Shown: piece after piece, positions 8,466 through 17,487 of the stretch
How the letters are laid out: the number at the start of each line of letters is the position of its first letter
How positions within the stretch are numbered: position 1 is the stretch's first letter
From: Pseudomonas fragi
GTDB taxonomy: Bacteria > Pseudomonadota > Gammaproteobacteria > Pseudomonadales > Pseudomonadaceae
Direction of reading: 5' to 3'
Assembly (NCBI RefSeq): GCF_900105835.1
Contig: NZ_LT629783.1
Span: 3,184,501-3,248,500 of the forward strand
DNA: 64,000 nt
The notes under the pieces: model-generated
Seen by the model: the letters and a program-made list of their open reading frames with translations, nothing else
Told to the model about the DNA's origin: nothing
Databases searched by the model: none
Program-made: the position numbers and the translations under genes

Positions 8466-9475
8466 GGTTGCAACTCGGCCTTGGCGTCCAGCGTCGGTGG
8501 GCCGTCAACCAACACCCGGAACGGCGCCGCATCGGTGCGCAAAATAATTTTTGTGCCCGGATTGACCATGCTGCCCAGGGTATCCAGGGAGCGCAGCTCG
8601 TTGTACAGCGCAGGCGAACTGGCATAGGCGCGGCCGTAGATTTGCGCAGCTTCGACCCGGGACTGGGCTTCGATATCAGCCGCCTTGATGCTGGCATCGG
8701 CCTGCAGGATGCGCGCATCGCGCTCGGCAGCGGAGCGGATTTGCGCCGCTTCGCGTTTGCCTACGGCAGTGCGTTCAGTGGCGATGGTTTCGCGCTCGGC
8801 GCGCATGCGGTCAACGGTGGCCGTGAGCGTGACCGAGGGCAACGTCAGGCGCTCAACCCCCACCTGCAACACACGCACACCATAAGTGCTGAGCAATTGC
8901 TGTTCGATCTGCTGGCGCAGTTGCGCTTCGAAGTCGGCAATTCTGACCTGGCTGGCATCGGTATTTACCAGGCTTGAAAGGTCGAAACTGGCAGCGGTGG
9001 TTTCCAGTGCCGAGCCTACAAAGGTACGAATCTGACGGGCCGCTTCATCAGGCTGATTTTGCACGGCGCGCATAAAGCGCTGCACATTGTCGGCATCGGG
9101 CTGCACCTGCCACGCCACATAAGCCTGCACAATAATCCGCAGACCATCGCGGGTGCCCACATCTTGCAAGCCGCTGGAAGTGGTGCGCAAACGCAGATCC
9201 ACCGGCACGCTGACTTCGAACGGCGCCGGCCAGCGCCAGCCCAGGCCGGGCTCCAGCAGCACCCGGGCCGGGTTGCCGAAGCGGGTAATCACCGTCGCTT
9301 CTCCGGAGCGCACTTGCACCAGGCTCGCCGCCGCAACGGCAAACAGCACCAGCAACGCCGCCCAGCCCATGCGTCGCCACGGGAAGGGGCCTGGCTCATG
9401 GGCATCGCCCGGGTGGTGATGGCCGTGGTGTGAACAGCCGTGATGATGGCCGCTGTGATCGTGGGATTGAGACAA
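8462..9475 (-). CDS. SPFH/band-7 membrane protein, HflK-like, with His-rich N-terminus
   Basis: A 337-residue HflK-type protein. The N-terminal tail is strikingly His-rich (HDHSGHHHGCSHHGHHH within the first 21 residues), a likely cytoplasmic metal-binding tail, followed by a membrane helix (about 37-55), an SPFH domain (from VRSGEATVITRFG) and a coiled coil with ERETIATERTAVGKRE. The start codon is a TTG at 9475, supported by AAGGAG seven bases upstream. It ends in an ATGA overlap with the HflC-like gene and starts 11 bases after the larger SPFH gene. The His-rich tail next to a P1B ATPase suggests a metal role rather than the usual FtsH partnership; this is inferred. Confidence 0.8.
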   Translation of the reverse strand: MSQSHDHSGHHHGCSHHGHHHPGDAHEPGPFPWRRMGWAALLVLFAVAAASLVQVRSGEATVITRFGNPARVLLEPGLGWRWPAPFEVSVPVDLRLRTTSSGLQDVGTRDGLRIIVQAYVAWQVQPDADNVQRFMRAVQNQPDEAARQIRTFVGSALETTAASFDLSSLVNTDASQVRIADFEAQLRQQIEQQLLSTYGVRVLQVGVERLTLPSVTLTATVDRMRAERETIATERTAVGKREAAQIRSAAERDARILQADASIKAADIEAQSRVEAAQIYGRAYASSPALYNELRSLDTLGSMVNPGTKIILRTDAAPFRVLVDGPPTLDAKAELQP

Positions 9476-9486
9476 GAGAAGGCTCC

Positions 9487-11421
9487 TTACTGAGCAGCTT
9501 TACGCGGCGCGACAGGATCGGCCGGCAGCGTGAAAGAACGCAGGTCGAGGGTCGGCGCACTGCTGCCCCCGAGGCGATGGTCGAGGATCAGCAATTTGGC
9601 GTTGTTCAGCCCCAGGCTTAACTGGCTTAGGTACTGTTCCAACAGGAACGCATGACCGGCACTGGCGTAGGCTTTTTGCTCGGCGCCAAAGCGCAGGTCG
9701 GCCGTTTGCGCGGTGGCGTTGACTTCACGCGCCAGCGCATGGGCCTGGTCCAGTTCAACGCTGGCCTGCAATTGCGCCACATTGGTTTGTTCGCTAGCCG
9801 CTCCCCGCTCGCGGGCAATCAGCGCCTGGGCACTGATCTGCGCAGCCTGGACACCGTGATAGGCATTGGCTGCCCCCGCCGGCGGGTGAATGGCTTCCAC
9901 TACCGTGGCAAGAATTTCGACGCCGCTGTCCAGAGCATCAAGATCGGCCTGTACCGCGCGGCCGATATCATCGGCCAATGCACTGCGCTGCTCGCCCAGC
10001 ACGCCATCGAGCGTGCGTGAGGCAAAGTCATGAACCAGAATGCGACTCGCGGTGCTGCGAATCAGCGTCGGTACATCGGCGCTGTGATACGTGGCGGCAA
10101 TCGCGGCGCGGTCGCCCAGGCCAATGCGGTAGACAAAGCGCACATCCATATTGACGATCTGAAAGCCCTGCTTGTCGCCGCTGCCGCTGGCAATTACCTG
10201 GGACTTGTCGTTCACATGGGTTGCATCCCACAGGCGATTGGCTGTCAGCGGTGGCAAAGCATCGGCAGGCGTTAACAACGGATCGACAGTCGATTCCGTG
10301 CTAGTGGCCAGCTCATGCACCACACCGTTTTCCACCGCCAGCACCCGCCCCAGAGGCCAAGGCAAACCCGCGTGCAAACCGGGGCCCAACACGGCAACCG
10401 GCTCGCCAAAACGCTCATAAATCCCACGACCTTGCAGCGGGATTTCATTCACGCCGCTCAATACCCAACCGACAGCAGCAACCACCGCCAGTACCGGCAA
10501 GAAGGCTTTGCGCATATAGGTAAAGGCCCAGATTTGCCGCAGGTCAATGCCAAACCGGTTATGCAATTCGCTCTGCAGCGCCAGCAATGGCTGCGGCGGC
10601 CAACGCAACATGCCGGCAACAAAGCTTTGCCCGATCATGCGCGGTTCCAGCCTGTCGCGGCGTGGGCTGAAGAGCGCTGCCAGCGCCCGCAGAATCAGCT
10701 CAATGGCCACGGCTGCAGGCAGCAGCCCCGTCAATACAGCCAGGCGTGCCGGCCACACCGCATCGTCGCTGCTGAAAATCAGGCATACGGCGCTCAGCAG
10801 CAAAGTCAGGATGGGCACGCGCACCAGCGGTGCCAGCAAGCGGGCTTCCGGCCATTGGCCGGGTTGCTGCTGGGCCAGGTAACGTTCAAACACCAGCAGC
10901 GCAAACGCGAGCAAAACAGCGATGCCTGCCGCGACGCTACCCCAAGTCCCCAGTGCCAAACCCGGCAAGGCCAGGTTCCAGGTGTGTTGCACGCTCCACC
11001 AGGCGGCCCCACTTACACCTGTCAGCCACAAGACAGGCGCGCCGATGGTAACCAGCAAACGCCTGGCCCCGGCATCGACCCGCTGGTTAAAACGCTCAAT
11101 GCCACGCACCTGTTCGTCGGGCGCGGCCGCAATCGCTGGTGGTGGGGGGTTGAGTGCGCCATTGCGCCAGTCCGCCACCCAAAAAGCCGATTGGGCACCT
11201 GCGGCCAGCACCAGCATGGCGGCTGCGTTATTGCCCAGCAGTACCGGCCACAGTGACTCCGATGAAAACAGACCAATAAAAAAAGCCAGCGCCCACGCCA
11301 GCAGCGCCAGAAGCGCCAGTGCCACCCCCAACTGATAGAGCTGACGGGCCTGAACTGCGGCGCTTTGAAAACGGGGCAAGGACTCAAGCCTCACCTCCTC
11401 GGCATCTAAATCGACGCGCAT
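9487..11421 (-). CDS. Large polytopic SPFH/HflK-like membrane protein
   Basis: About 644 residues. The first half is unusual for this family: it carries roughly six predicted membrane helices (near residues 33-53, 62-82, 122-145, 155-178, 195-215, 230-250), then another helix near 310 before an SPFH domain that begins near EIPLQGRGIYERFG. The C-terminal region is an Ala/Gln-rich coil. The ATG at 11421 is preferred; a GTG 12 bases upstream is possible, and neither has a strong ribosome site. It is the first gene of the operon hflK-like (large), hflK-like, hflC-like, P1B ATPase. Function not established. Confidence 0.72.
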   Translation of the reverse strand: MRVDLDAEEVRLESLPRFQSAAVQARQLYQLGVALALLALLAWALAFFIGLFSSESLWPVLLGNNAAAMLVLAAGAQSAFWVADWRNGALNPPPPAIAAAPDEQVRGIERFNQRVDAGARRLLVTIGAPVLWLTGVSGAAWWSVQHTWNLALPGLALGTWGSVAAGIAVLLAFALLVFERYLAQQQPGQWPEARLLAPLVRVPILTLLLSAVCLIFSSDDAVWPARLAVLTGLLPAAVAIELILRALAALFSPRRDRLEPRMIGQSFVAGMLRWPPQPLLALQSELHNRFGIDLRQIWAFTYMRKAFLPVLAVVAAVGWVLSGVNEIPLQGRGIYERFGEPVAVLGPGLHAGLPWPLGRVLAVENGVVHELATSTESTVDPLLTPADALPPLTANRLWDATHVNDKSQVIASGSGDKQGFQIVNMDVRFVYRIGLGDRAAIAATYHSADVPTLIRSTASRILVHDFASRTLDGVLGEQRSALADDIGRAVQADLDALDSGVEILATVVEAIHPPAGAANAYHGVQAAQISAQALIARERGAASEQTNVAQLQASVELDQAHALAREVNATAQTADLRFGAEQKAYASAGHAFLLEQYLSQLSLGLNNAKLLILDHRLGGSSAPTLDLRSFTLPADPVAPRKAAQ

Positions 11422-11540
11422 GGAAACACTCACTTATGAAATATCTAGTAACGATATCGCACAAATGATCAAACTTTTGTCCAGCTTACCGATTCTTCAT
11501 CTTGGCTTGAAAACGGCGCGTTAGCCTGTGGGGTTGGGCT

Positions 11541-12107
11541 TTTTGCCATCGCGGGCAAGCCCGCTCCCACAATGGCTGGGGGGGAATTGCAGATTATGTG
11601 CGCACCGCACTACCTGTGGGAGCAGGCTTGCCTGCGATGCAAACACTGCGGTCTGTCTGTTAAACCGCAGGGATGCCATCGCGGGCAAGCCCGCTCCCAC
11701 AAATGTTGGGGGGGAGTTGCAGATTGCGCGCGCACCGCTCTGCCTGTGGGAGCTGGCTTGCCTGCGATGCAAACACTGCGGTCTGTCTGTTAAACCGCAG
11801 GGATGCCATCGCGGGCAAGCCCGCTCCTACAAAGGTTGGGGGGGGGAATTGCAGATTGCGCGCGCACCGCTCTGCCTGTGGGAGCTGGCTTGCCTGCGAT
11901 GCCAACACTGCGGTCTGTCTGTTAAACCGCAGGGATGCCATCGCAGGTAAGCCCGCTCCCACAAAGGTTGGGGGGGGAATTGCAGATTGTGCGCGCACCG
12001 CTCTGCCTGTGGGAGCTGGCTTGCCTGCGATGCCAACACTGCGGTCTGTCTGTTAAACCGCAGGGATGCCATCGCGGGCAAGCCCGCTCCCACAAAGGCG
12101 GGTGGGG
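11541..12107. repeat. Tandem array of ~131-bp units built from Pseudomonas REP palindromes
   Basis: The core ATCGCGGGCAAGCCCGCTCC recurs at about 11546, 11678, 11808, 11939 (one base variant, CGCAGGTAAG) and 12070, giving a period of 128-132 bp. Between successive cores lies the opposite-orientation REP-like arm (CTGTGGGAGCTGGCTTGCCT) plus the link sequence AACACTGCGGTCTGTCTGTT, so each unit is a pair of inverted REPs. Units are nearly identical, implying recent expansion. The array fills the gap between the SPFH operon promoter side and the 3' end of the serine hydrolase gene. The open frames inside it are repeat artefacts. Confidence 0.9.
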
Positions 12108-12133
12108 ATGCCAGCCACAGATTTTTGCGTTAA

Positions 12134-13468
12134 TCAGTCAGGGTGGCTGATCAGCTGTTTGGCCAAGGCCTCGAATGCCGGGATCGTTACCGGGTCGTTT
12201 GCCGAGTTGCTGGCAATCGGGTTGGAGGCGTAACGCACAATAACCATCTCGGCTTTTGGATCGATATAAGTGCGCTGGCCGTAAACACCACGCGCCATAA
12301 AGGCACCATCAGCGTTGTGCGTCACCCACCACATGTCTCGATAGCTGGCGCCCTTGAGCAAATCGTAACCGGCCTTGGCAAAGGCCGCTTTATCACCACC
12401 GCCACGAATGTCGTCGACCACCGCCTTGGGCACAATTTGCTGGCCAAGATACTGGCCATTATTGCGGATCATTTCGCCAAACCGCGCCATATCGCGCAGT
12501 CCGGTATTCAAACCGCCGCCGGCAAACGGTGTGCCGATGGAATCGACGGTGAAATATGCCGATTGTTCAGCGCCGATACGCTGCCAGATTTTCTCCGAGA
12601 GCAGTTGCGCAACGTTGCGCCCTGTCACCCGTGCAATCACCCAGCCCAACACATCCGTGTTGACGGTTTTATAGGCGAATGCCTCGCCGTGCTCACCTTC
12701 TGGCTCAACCGTTTGCAAATATTCCATATAACTTTGCGGGCCGGTGTAGTCCTTGGGCTTTGGCAGCGGGTTACCGGCCTGGGCATGCTTCCAGACTTCC
12801 GCATTGGGGTCGGCATAATCCTCGCTGTATTTAAGCCCTGTGGTCATGTCCAGCACCTGGCGCAGGGTGGCGTTGCCAAACGCAGACTTGGCCAGCTCGG
12901 GCACATAGTCGACGATTTTTTTATTGGCATCGAGGGTGCCATCAGCCACCAGCATTGCGCCCATCGTGCCCACCACCGATTTGGTCATGGACATGGCGCC
13001 GTGCTGGCCTTCGGGGGTCAACACACCAAAGTAACGCTCATAAATAATTTTGCCGCGGTGCAACACGACTATGCCGTCGGTGTAATTCGCAGCCAGTGAC
13101 TGCTCCCAGGTCATCGGCTCCTTGCTGCCCAACGGCAGGAAGGTCAATGCGTCGATATCCGTGCGCAAGGCTTTGGCCAGCGGTACCGGCGCGCCCAGGC
13201 CACGGGAGACATTGGTGGTGGGCATCAATTGACGGAAGTTGGAAACACTCCAGCGCATGGCCGGAAACTGGAAATAACTGCCGTCGGCAAACCGCACGAT
13301 GCGATCCGGCGGTGGCGGCGCGCCGACCATCCAGCCCATCTTCGCCGGGTCGCTGGCAGCAGCATCCGGGTAAGAGGTTTTTTCAGAGGCACAGGCGATG
13401 GAAGCGGCCAGGCAAGACAGTAAAAAAACCGCGCTGACACGCGCCGGTTTTAGAAAGTGTTTAAACAT
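12134..13468 (-). CDS. Exported serine hydrolase, beta-lactamase class C / NylB-like family
   Basis: A 444-residue secreted hydrolase with a signal peptide (about residues 1-27, cleavage after SIACA). The catalytic SxxK is SMTK at 160-163 and the second motif is Y266 in YKTVN; the region around YGQRTYIDPKAEMVIVRYAS fits the family's C-terminal beta strands. Relatives include 6-aminohexanoate-dimer hydrolases, esterases and DD-peptidases, so the substrate cannot be read from sequence and true beta-lactamase activity is not implied. It lies 103 bases downstream of, and on the same strand as, a LysR-type regulator gene. Confidence 0.82.
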   Translation of the reverse strand: MFKHFLKPARVSAVFLLSCLAASIACASEKTSYPDAAASDPAKMGWMVGAPPPPDRIVRFADGSYFQFPAMRWSVSNFRQLMPTTNVSRGLGAPVPLAKALRTDIDALTFLPLGSKEPMTWEQSLAANYTDGIVVLHRGKIIYERYFGVLTPEGQHGAMSMTKSVVGTMGAMLVADGTLDANKKIVDYVPELAKSAFGNATLRQVLDMTTGLKYSEDYADPNAEVWKHAQAGNPLPKPKDYTGPQSYMEYLQTVEPEGEHGEAFAYKTVNTDVLGWVIARVTGRNVAQLLSEKIWQRIGAEQSAYFTVDSIGTPFAGGGLNTGLRDMARFGEMIRNNGQYLGQQIVPKAVVDDIRGGGDKAAFAKAGYDLLKGASYRDMWWVTHNADGAFMARGVYGQRTYIDPKAEMVIVRYASNPIASNSANDPVTIPAFEALAKQLISHPD

Positions 13469-13571
13469 CGAATTTTCCTTTTCAGTTCAAGGCCGCACAC
13501 CACCTTGCGATAGAAGCAGTGGGAATGTATAGCCCACCCCGGCGCCCACAGGTTGGGCAGCCGGGTTTTAT

Positions 13572-14486
13572 TCATGTTTTTATTTTTTCGATCAGCGCTT
13601 CCAGCTCATGAAAGTCGCTGTGGACAGTTCGCTCACGGCTCCAGATCAGGTCCAGAGTAAAGGTCGGAAACCCGGGCGGCGGCTGGAGTATTTTGACGGT
13701 TGGCGGCACATTCAGGGTCGCCACTATTTTTTCCGGGATCACGATCAGTGCCGGTACCGCCAATAAAATATTCACCCCGGCGTGATAGGAATTGGCCCGG
13801 GTAAAAATATTTCTGGATCGCGACTGTTTTTCCAGCCAGCCATCTACCATGTTTTTTTCCGACAGCCACGGCGTAGGAAATATGTGTGGCGCGTCACAAA
13901 ACTCATCAATATCCAAAAAAGATTTGGGCCGATGTTTTGCCACGCTGGACAGGCACACAAAAGAATCTTCAGTAAGGCTGCGATAGCCCAGCAACGGATG
14001 CCGTTGGTGATAGCCCGGGCCGAAGCCAAAGCAAACGTCGGTGTCAGAAGCCAGTAACTCATTGATGGGCAAATCCTTGCCCAGGCGGCTCACACTCAAC
14101 GACCAGTTGCGTCCGGTTGAGCGCACCTGCTGCAACAATGCGGGCAACATGAGAATTTCAAAATATTCCGGGCCCGTGATATTCCACTGACGCAGCGCGG
14201 TGCCCTGCCCTGCTCCTTCCTTGGCACACTGGTTGATGCACTGCAGAATGTTTTGCAGATAGGGCTTTATCGCCAACACCCGTGCCGTGGGCTGCATGGC
14301 GCCCTCAGTGTTCTCGAACAGTTTGTCGTCAAAACAATGCCGAAGTTTTTTCAGGCTGTAACTGATGCTCGACTGGCTCAGATTCAATATTTCTGCAACG
14401 CGTTTGGCACTGCGGTTTTCGATCAACAACAAAACAATCGAAATATCCTGCATATCCAATTGTTTCAACGCATTGGTGTACAGCAT
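13572..14486 (-). CDS. LysR-type transcriptional regulator
   Basis: A 304-residue regulator. The N-terminal winged helix-turn-helix reads SAKRVAEILNLSQSSISYSLKKLRH (described as residues 27-51), the standard LysR DNA-recognition pattern, followed by DDKLFENTEGAMQPTARV and a C-terminal effector-binding domain. The natural ligand is unknown. The next gene on the same strand, 103 bases downstream, is the exported serine hydrolase, a plausible target. The DNA immediately upstream (14487-14783) is about 300 bases without a supported gene and must hold the divergent promoters for this gene and the GNAT-Rnk gene; I see no certain promoter boxes. Confidence 0.88.
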   Translation of the reverse strand: MLYTNALKQLDMQDISIVLLLIENRSAKRVAEILNLSQSSISYSLKKLRHCFDDKLFENTEGAMQPTARVLAIKPYLQNILQCINQCAKEGAGQGTALRQWNITGPEYFEILMLPALLQQVRSTGRNWSLSVSRLGKDLPINELLASDTDVCFGFGPGYHQRHPLLGYRSLTEDSFVCLSSVAKHRPKSFLDIDEFCDAPHIFPTPWLSEKNMVDGWLEKQSRSRNIFTRANSYHAGVNILLAVPALIVIPEKIVATLNVPPTVKILQPPPGFPTFTLDLIWSRERTVHSDFHELEALIEKIKT

Positions 14487-14783
14487 GCCAGCTCCTTGCT
14501 GATTTTATCCACAGCCCAACTACCACTCGACCCGCAGCGCGGGTCGGGTGGGTGCTGAATTTAGAGAATTAGAACTGTTGCTCCCAGTAATCACAAGACA
14601 AGTTGATGGCGCCGCCGGGGCGAGAATCCGGGGCGGATCAAGGGGGCAAAACGATGATTTCCTCGAACGCCCCAGGCTATTCGGCTTTACTCGCGATATA
14701 TCTTAAAATAGCCGGTTGCCGAAAGAACCGTCATGGCCGTAGCCATGAAGGGCTTTCATCCCTTGAAAATAAGTGTGGTGAAG

Positions 14784-15695
14784 ATGAACAAGCCTTTCAT
14801 TTCGCTGTGCCCTGAAATTACTCGGGCGCATGCGTTGACGTTGATGGACTGGTTGGAGGATGAGCGCGTCACCTGTTATCTGAGCGATTCACGTCATGTC
14901 TCCCGCTCAATCGAGCAAGCCATCGATCGAACCCAGTTGCCAATCCTGACCCATCTGTTCAACCAGGGTGGCCGATTCTTCATGGCTTATGACCGGCATG
15001 ACGCCCCGGTGGGCTTTGTCCGTCTCATCAAGACCGGCTCAAATTGCGAGATAGTCCTGGTCATCGGAGACAGCGACAAATGGGGCAGAAACCTTGGCGC
15101 ACGCACGATCCGCGAAGGCATGAAACTGGCCTTCCTCGACATGCGGGCCAAAAAACTCATCGCCAAGATCCACCCGGACAACGCACGCTCGCTGAAAGCC
15201 TTTGTGCGCAGCGGTTTTGTGCTTGAGAGCGAAACGCCGACATTGAAGTCGTTTTCCATGACGGCAGGGCGCTATCTCCAGTTCTTGCGCGAAGGTTCCG
15301 TTAGCGATAGCACCAAGATCTACATCACTGAAATCGACAAGGCCAGGCTCGAGAATCTAATCGCTCTTGAGCAAGGTCCGACGGTTGTTGAGCTCGAACA
15401 TGAGCTTGAACGCGCCATTGTCGTCAAGCCGCAGCAGGTGGCGAGCAATGTCGTCACGATGAATTCCAGGGCTTTGGTGCAACTGGACGACGAAGAGATC
15501 GAAGTGGCCTTGGTCTACCCGCAGGACGCGGACAGCAACTCAGGGAAGCACTCTGTGTATTCCGACATTGGTGCTGCCATCCTGGGTTATCAGGAGGGGG
15601 ACGCCATTGACTGGCGAATTTCTGATCGGACCCGCCGGATTGAGATCAGGAAAGTGCTTTACCAGCCGGAGGCAGCGGGGCATTTCCATCTGTAA
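14784..15695 (+). CDS. Fusion of GNAT N-acetyltransferase and Rnk/GreA-C-like domain
   Basis: About 303 residues in two parts. The first ~170 form a GNAT acetyltransferase fold with the acetyl-CoA region WGRNLGARTIREGMKLAF and the typical KIHPDNARSLKAFVRSGF. The second part (from about IYITEIDKARLENLI to the end) matches Rnk, the regulator of nucleoside diphosphate kinase, an RNA-polymerase-binding GreA/GreB relative: VVTMNSRALVQL and LYQPEAAGHFHL are characteristic. The likely start is the ATG at 14784 (MNKPFISLCPEIT); in-frame ATGs at 14733 and 14745 would add up to 17 residues. A bidirectional-looking terminator follows. The joined function is unknown. Confidence 0.8.
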   Translation: MNKPFISLCPEITRAHALTLMDWLEDERVTCYLSDSRHVSRSIEQAIDRTQLPILTHLFNQGGRFFMAYDRHDAPVGFVRLIKTGSNCEIVLVIGDSDKWGRNLGARTIREGMKLAFLDMRAKKLIAKIHPDNARSLKAFVRSGFVLESETPTLKSFSMTAGRYLQFLREGSVSDSTKIYITEIDKARLENLIALEQGPTVVELEHELERAIVVKPQQVASNVVTMNSRALVQLDDEEIEVALVYPQDADSNSGKHSVYSDIGAAILGYQEGDAIDWRISDRTRRIEIRKVLYQPEAAGHFHL

Positions 15696-15736
15696 TTGAA
15701 TCTTTTGCTCAGTGTTGGTCAAGCAACCTGGAAGAA

Positions 15737-15764
15737 GGGAGCCAGTTAGTGGCTCCCTTTATTC
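15737..15764. terminator. Intrinsic terminator after the GNAT-Rnk gene; could also serve glmS before the insertion
   Basis: GGGAGCCA and TGGCTCCC form a perfect 8-bp stem with loop GTTAG, followed by TTTATT on the plus strand and by TTCTT on the minus strand. In the empty chromosome it would lie about 50 bases past the glmS stop and so could end glmS transcription as well. The Tn7-like element now separates it from glmS by 23.7 kb. Confidence 0.8.
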
Positions 15765-15789
15765 GCGACAGTTTTAACTCTCAAAAACC

Positions 15790-15794
15790 ACTGA
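15790..15794. repeat. Target-site duplication, left copy (ACTGA)
   Basis: The five bases ACTGA directly precede the left terminal TGTGGG. The same five bases follow the right end at 39502-39506. Five-base duplications are the Tn7 hallmark. Confidence 0.95.
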
Positions 15795-15820
15795 TGTGGG
15801 ATGCAAATAAAGTTTCATCC
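15795..15820 (+). repeat. Left terminal inverted repeat with TnsB-type site 1
   Basis: TGTGGGATGCAAATAAAG followed by TTTCATCC. It matches the right end inverted at all but one of 26 positions (AAAGTTTC against AAAGGTTC). The TnsB-type core AAATAAAGtTTCATCC occupies about 15805-15820. Confidence 0.95.
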
Positions 15821-15948
15821 TAACCCTAAAAACAGAGAGAAACGTCGCGCGCTCTCCTATTCATAAAAAATCCCTTTTATATCAGTATGTTGTGAGCACT
15901 TACACCCGAGACTGGATCGTTTTGCCTTTCATGGGAGAATGATTAAGG

Positions 15949-15965
15949 GCGCTAAAGTATCATCC
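15949..15965 (+). repeat. TnsB-type binding site 2, left end
   Basis: GCGCTAAAGTATCATCC resembles the terminal TnsB core and is about 145 bases inside the left end. Widely spaced sites at the left end are typical of Tn7. Confidence 0.75.
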
Positions 15966-16002
15966 TAATTTTCGCCCAGGCTCGAAAAATACGGTAAATG
16001 GT

Positions 16003-16020
16003 GAAAATAAAGATTCATCC
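16003..16020 (+). repeat. TnsB-type binding site 3, left end
   Basis: GAAAATAAAGATTCATCC matches the terminal core closely and lies 200 bases inside the left end. The rest of 15821-16316 is AT-rich, holds no supported gene, and forms the left transposon arm. Confidence 0.8.
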
Positions 16021-16316
16021 TTTTCCGATGTTGCCCGTTTCAACACGTAAGCAGTCAGTCAGAAAAAACACATAGATCCAATCCCTAGCGAGCATTGAGC
16101 TCTCTCATCCGTGCCAACTGCTCCAACCCTTGGACGCCCTAAATGCTTACCCAAAAAAATCAACACCTTCTTTTAAAAACACAATCAAAAATGACACCCT
16201 TATATCCATTTAACCTAAACAGCCTTCCCCCCACTGCACTAGCTAGGGCTCGTAGTTCGGCGCAAGGCTGAAGTCGCTTGGCTGCTTCGCTGTGCAGATC
16301 CATGACCCACTTTCCA

Positions 16317-17480
16317 TCAAACTCCCGGTTGTAGTTCCACAAGCATCTCGCGAGTCTTGCCGGCCCGCTCCACTAACAAGACCACAACATCTCCAACGTT
16401 CTTGTCGTCTAGCCGGGCCTGTAATGTGGTGACGTCGTCGACGGCGATACCGTCGATGCTGATAACGCGATCGCCGGGCACGATGCCGCCTGCGGTGACC
16501 TCGACGCCGACGAGCCCGGCCCTGTGCGCCGCCGAGCCCGGCGTCACGCGCAATACGAATACGCCCTTACTGCCGGTCAGCGCCTGCAGACGCGCGTTGA
16601 GCTGCTCATCCACCTCGATGCCCAGCGCCGGACGGATGTACTTGCCGGTCTTTATGAGTTGCGGCACCACGCGCATGACGGTATCGACCGGCACCGCAAA
16701 GCCGATGCCGGCCGAGGCGCCAGACGGACTGTAGATGGCGGTATTGATGCCGATCAGCCGCCCAGCCGAATCGAGCAGCGGGCCACCGGAATTGCCGGGG
16801 TTGATAGCGGCGTCGGTCTGGATCAGGTGGTCAATGGCCGGGCCACTGGCGTCGCCGGAAAGGGTGCGGTCAAGCGCCGAGACGATGCCGGTGGTGAGCG
16901 TCCAGTCGAGCCCGAAGGGATTGCCAATGGCAAAGACCTTTTGCCCCACCTTGAGATCGGCACTGGTGCCCACCGGCACCGCCGGCGGGCGCTTGAAGCC
17001 GACGCCAATCTTGAGTACCGCGATGTCGTGCGCAGGACTGGCGCCAACGAGCGCAGCCTGATAATCGCGACCGTCGGCCAGTTTGACCGTGGCAGACGAT
17101 GCCCCCTGGATCACGTGGAAGTTGGTCACCACGTGGCCGGCATCGTCCCAGATGAAGCCGGAGCCGGTGCCGCGCGGCACGGAAAAGACATTGCGCGACC
17201 AGACGTCACGCACTAGTTGTGCCGTGGTGATGTAAACCACCGACCCGCGCGATTTTTCGAACAGCTCGATGGTGGTTTTTTCGTCGGCGGCCAGGTCGCC
17301 GCGCGGCGTCACCGTGCGCTCCTGCGTTTCGTGGGGACTGAACCAGGCTTCGATGGCGGGCAGGAACTGCCACAGCAGCATGAGTGCGGCGATGCAGCCA
17401 GTGATGACGAGCCAGCGCCGGATGAAGCGGTCCGGCGCCGGGCGGCTGTAGGGGTCGGGGTAGGTCACGTCATTCTCCAT
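16317..17480 (-). CDS. degP: DegP/HtrA-like membrane-anchored serine protease with PDZ domain
   Basis: Degrades damaged proteins in the periplasm. The 387-residue protein has one N-terminal membrane helix (about residues 22-43), a trypsin-like domain with the full triad H122 (VVTNFHVIQ), D152 (AHDIAVLKI) and S231 (NPGNSGGPLL), and a single C-terminal PDZ domain (about 285-380, with PGDRVISIDGIAV). One PDZ and a membrane anchor make it closer to DegS than to two-PDZ DegP in build, although the island literature calls it degP. It is the last gene of the island operon, 8 bases after the htpX stop. No strong ribosome site is visible before its ATG, so translation may be coupled. Confidence 0.92.
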   Translation of the reverse strand: MENDVTYPDPYSRPAPDRFIRRWLVITGCIAALMLLWQFLPAIEAWFSPHETQERTVTPRGDLAADEKTTIELFEKSRGSVVYITTAQLVRDVWSRNVFSVPRGTGSGFIWDDAGHVVTNFHVIQGASSATVKLADGRDYQAALVGASPAHDIAVLKIGVGFKRPPAVPVGTSADLKVGQKVFAIGNPFGLDWTLTTGIVSALDRTLSGDASGPAIDHLIQTDAAINPGNSGGPLLDSAGRLIGINTAIYSPSGASAGIGFAVPVDTVMRVVPQLIKTGKYIRPALGIEVDEQLNARLQALTGSKGVFVLRVTPGSAAHRAGLVGVEVTAGGIVPGDRVISIDGIAVDDVTTLQARLDDKNVGDVVVLLVERAGKTREMLVELQPGV

Positions 17481-17487
17481 GTTGAAA

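Noticed and set aside
11541..12107. Regular repeats that could suggest a CRISPR array or a minisatellite-coded protein
   Set aside because: Repeat units are about 131 bp with REP palindromes and no spacers of 30-40 bases; the frames within are repeat translations, and no cas gene is near.
14603..14815. A 70-codon plus-strand frame before the GNAT-Rnk gene
   Set aside because: It overlaps the better-supported gene in another frame and has no recognisable product.
16160..16310. A short minus-strand frame after degP
   Set aside because: No ribosome site, no family match, and it overlaps the degP end; it lies in the left arm of the transposon.
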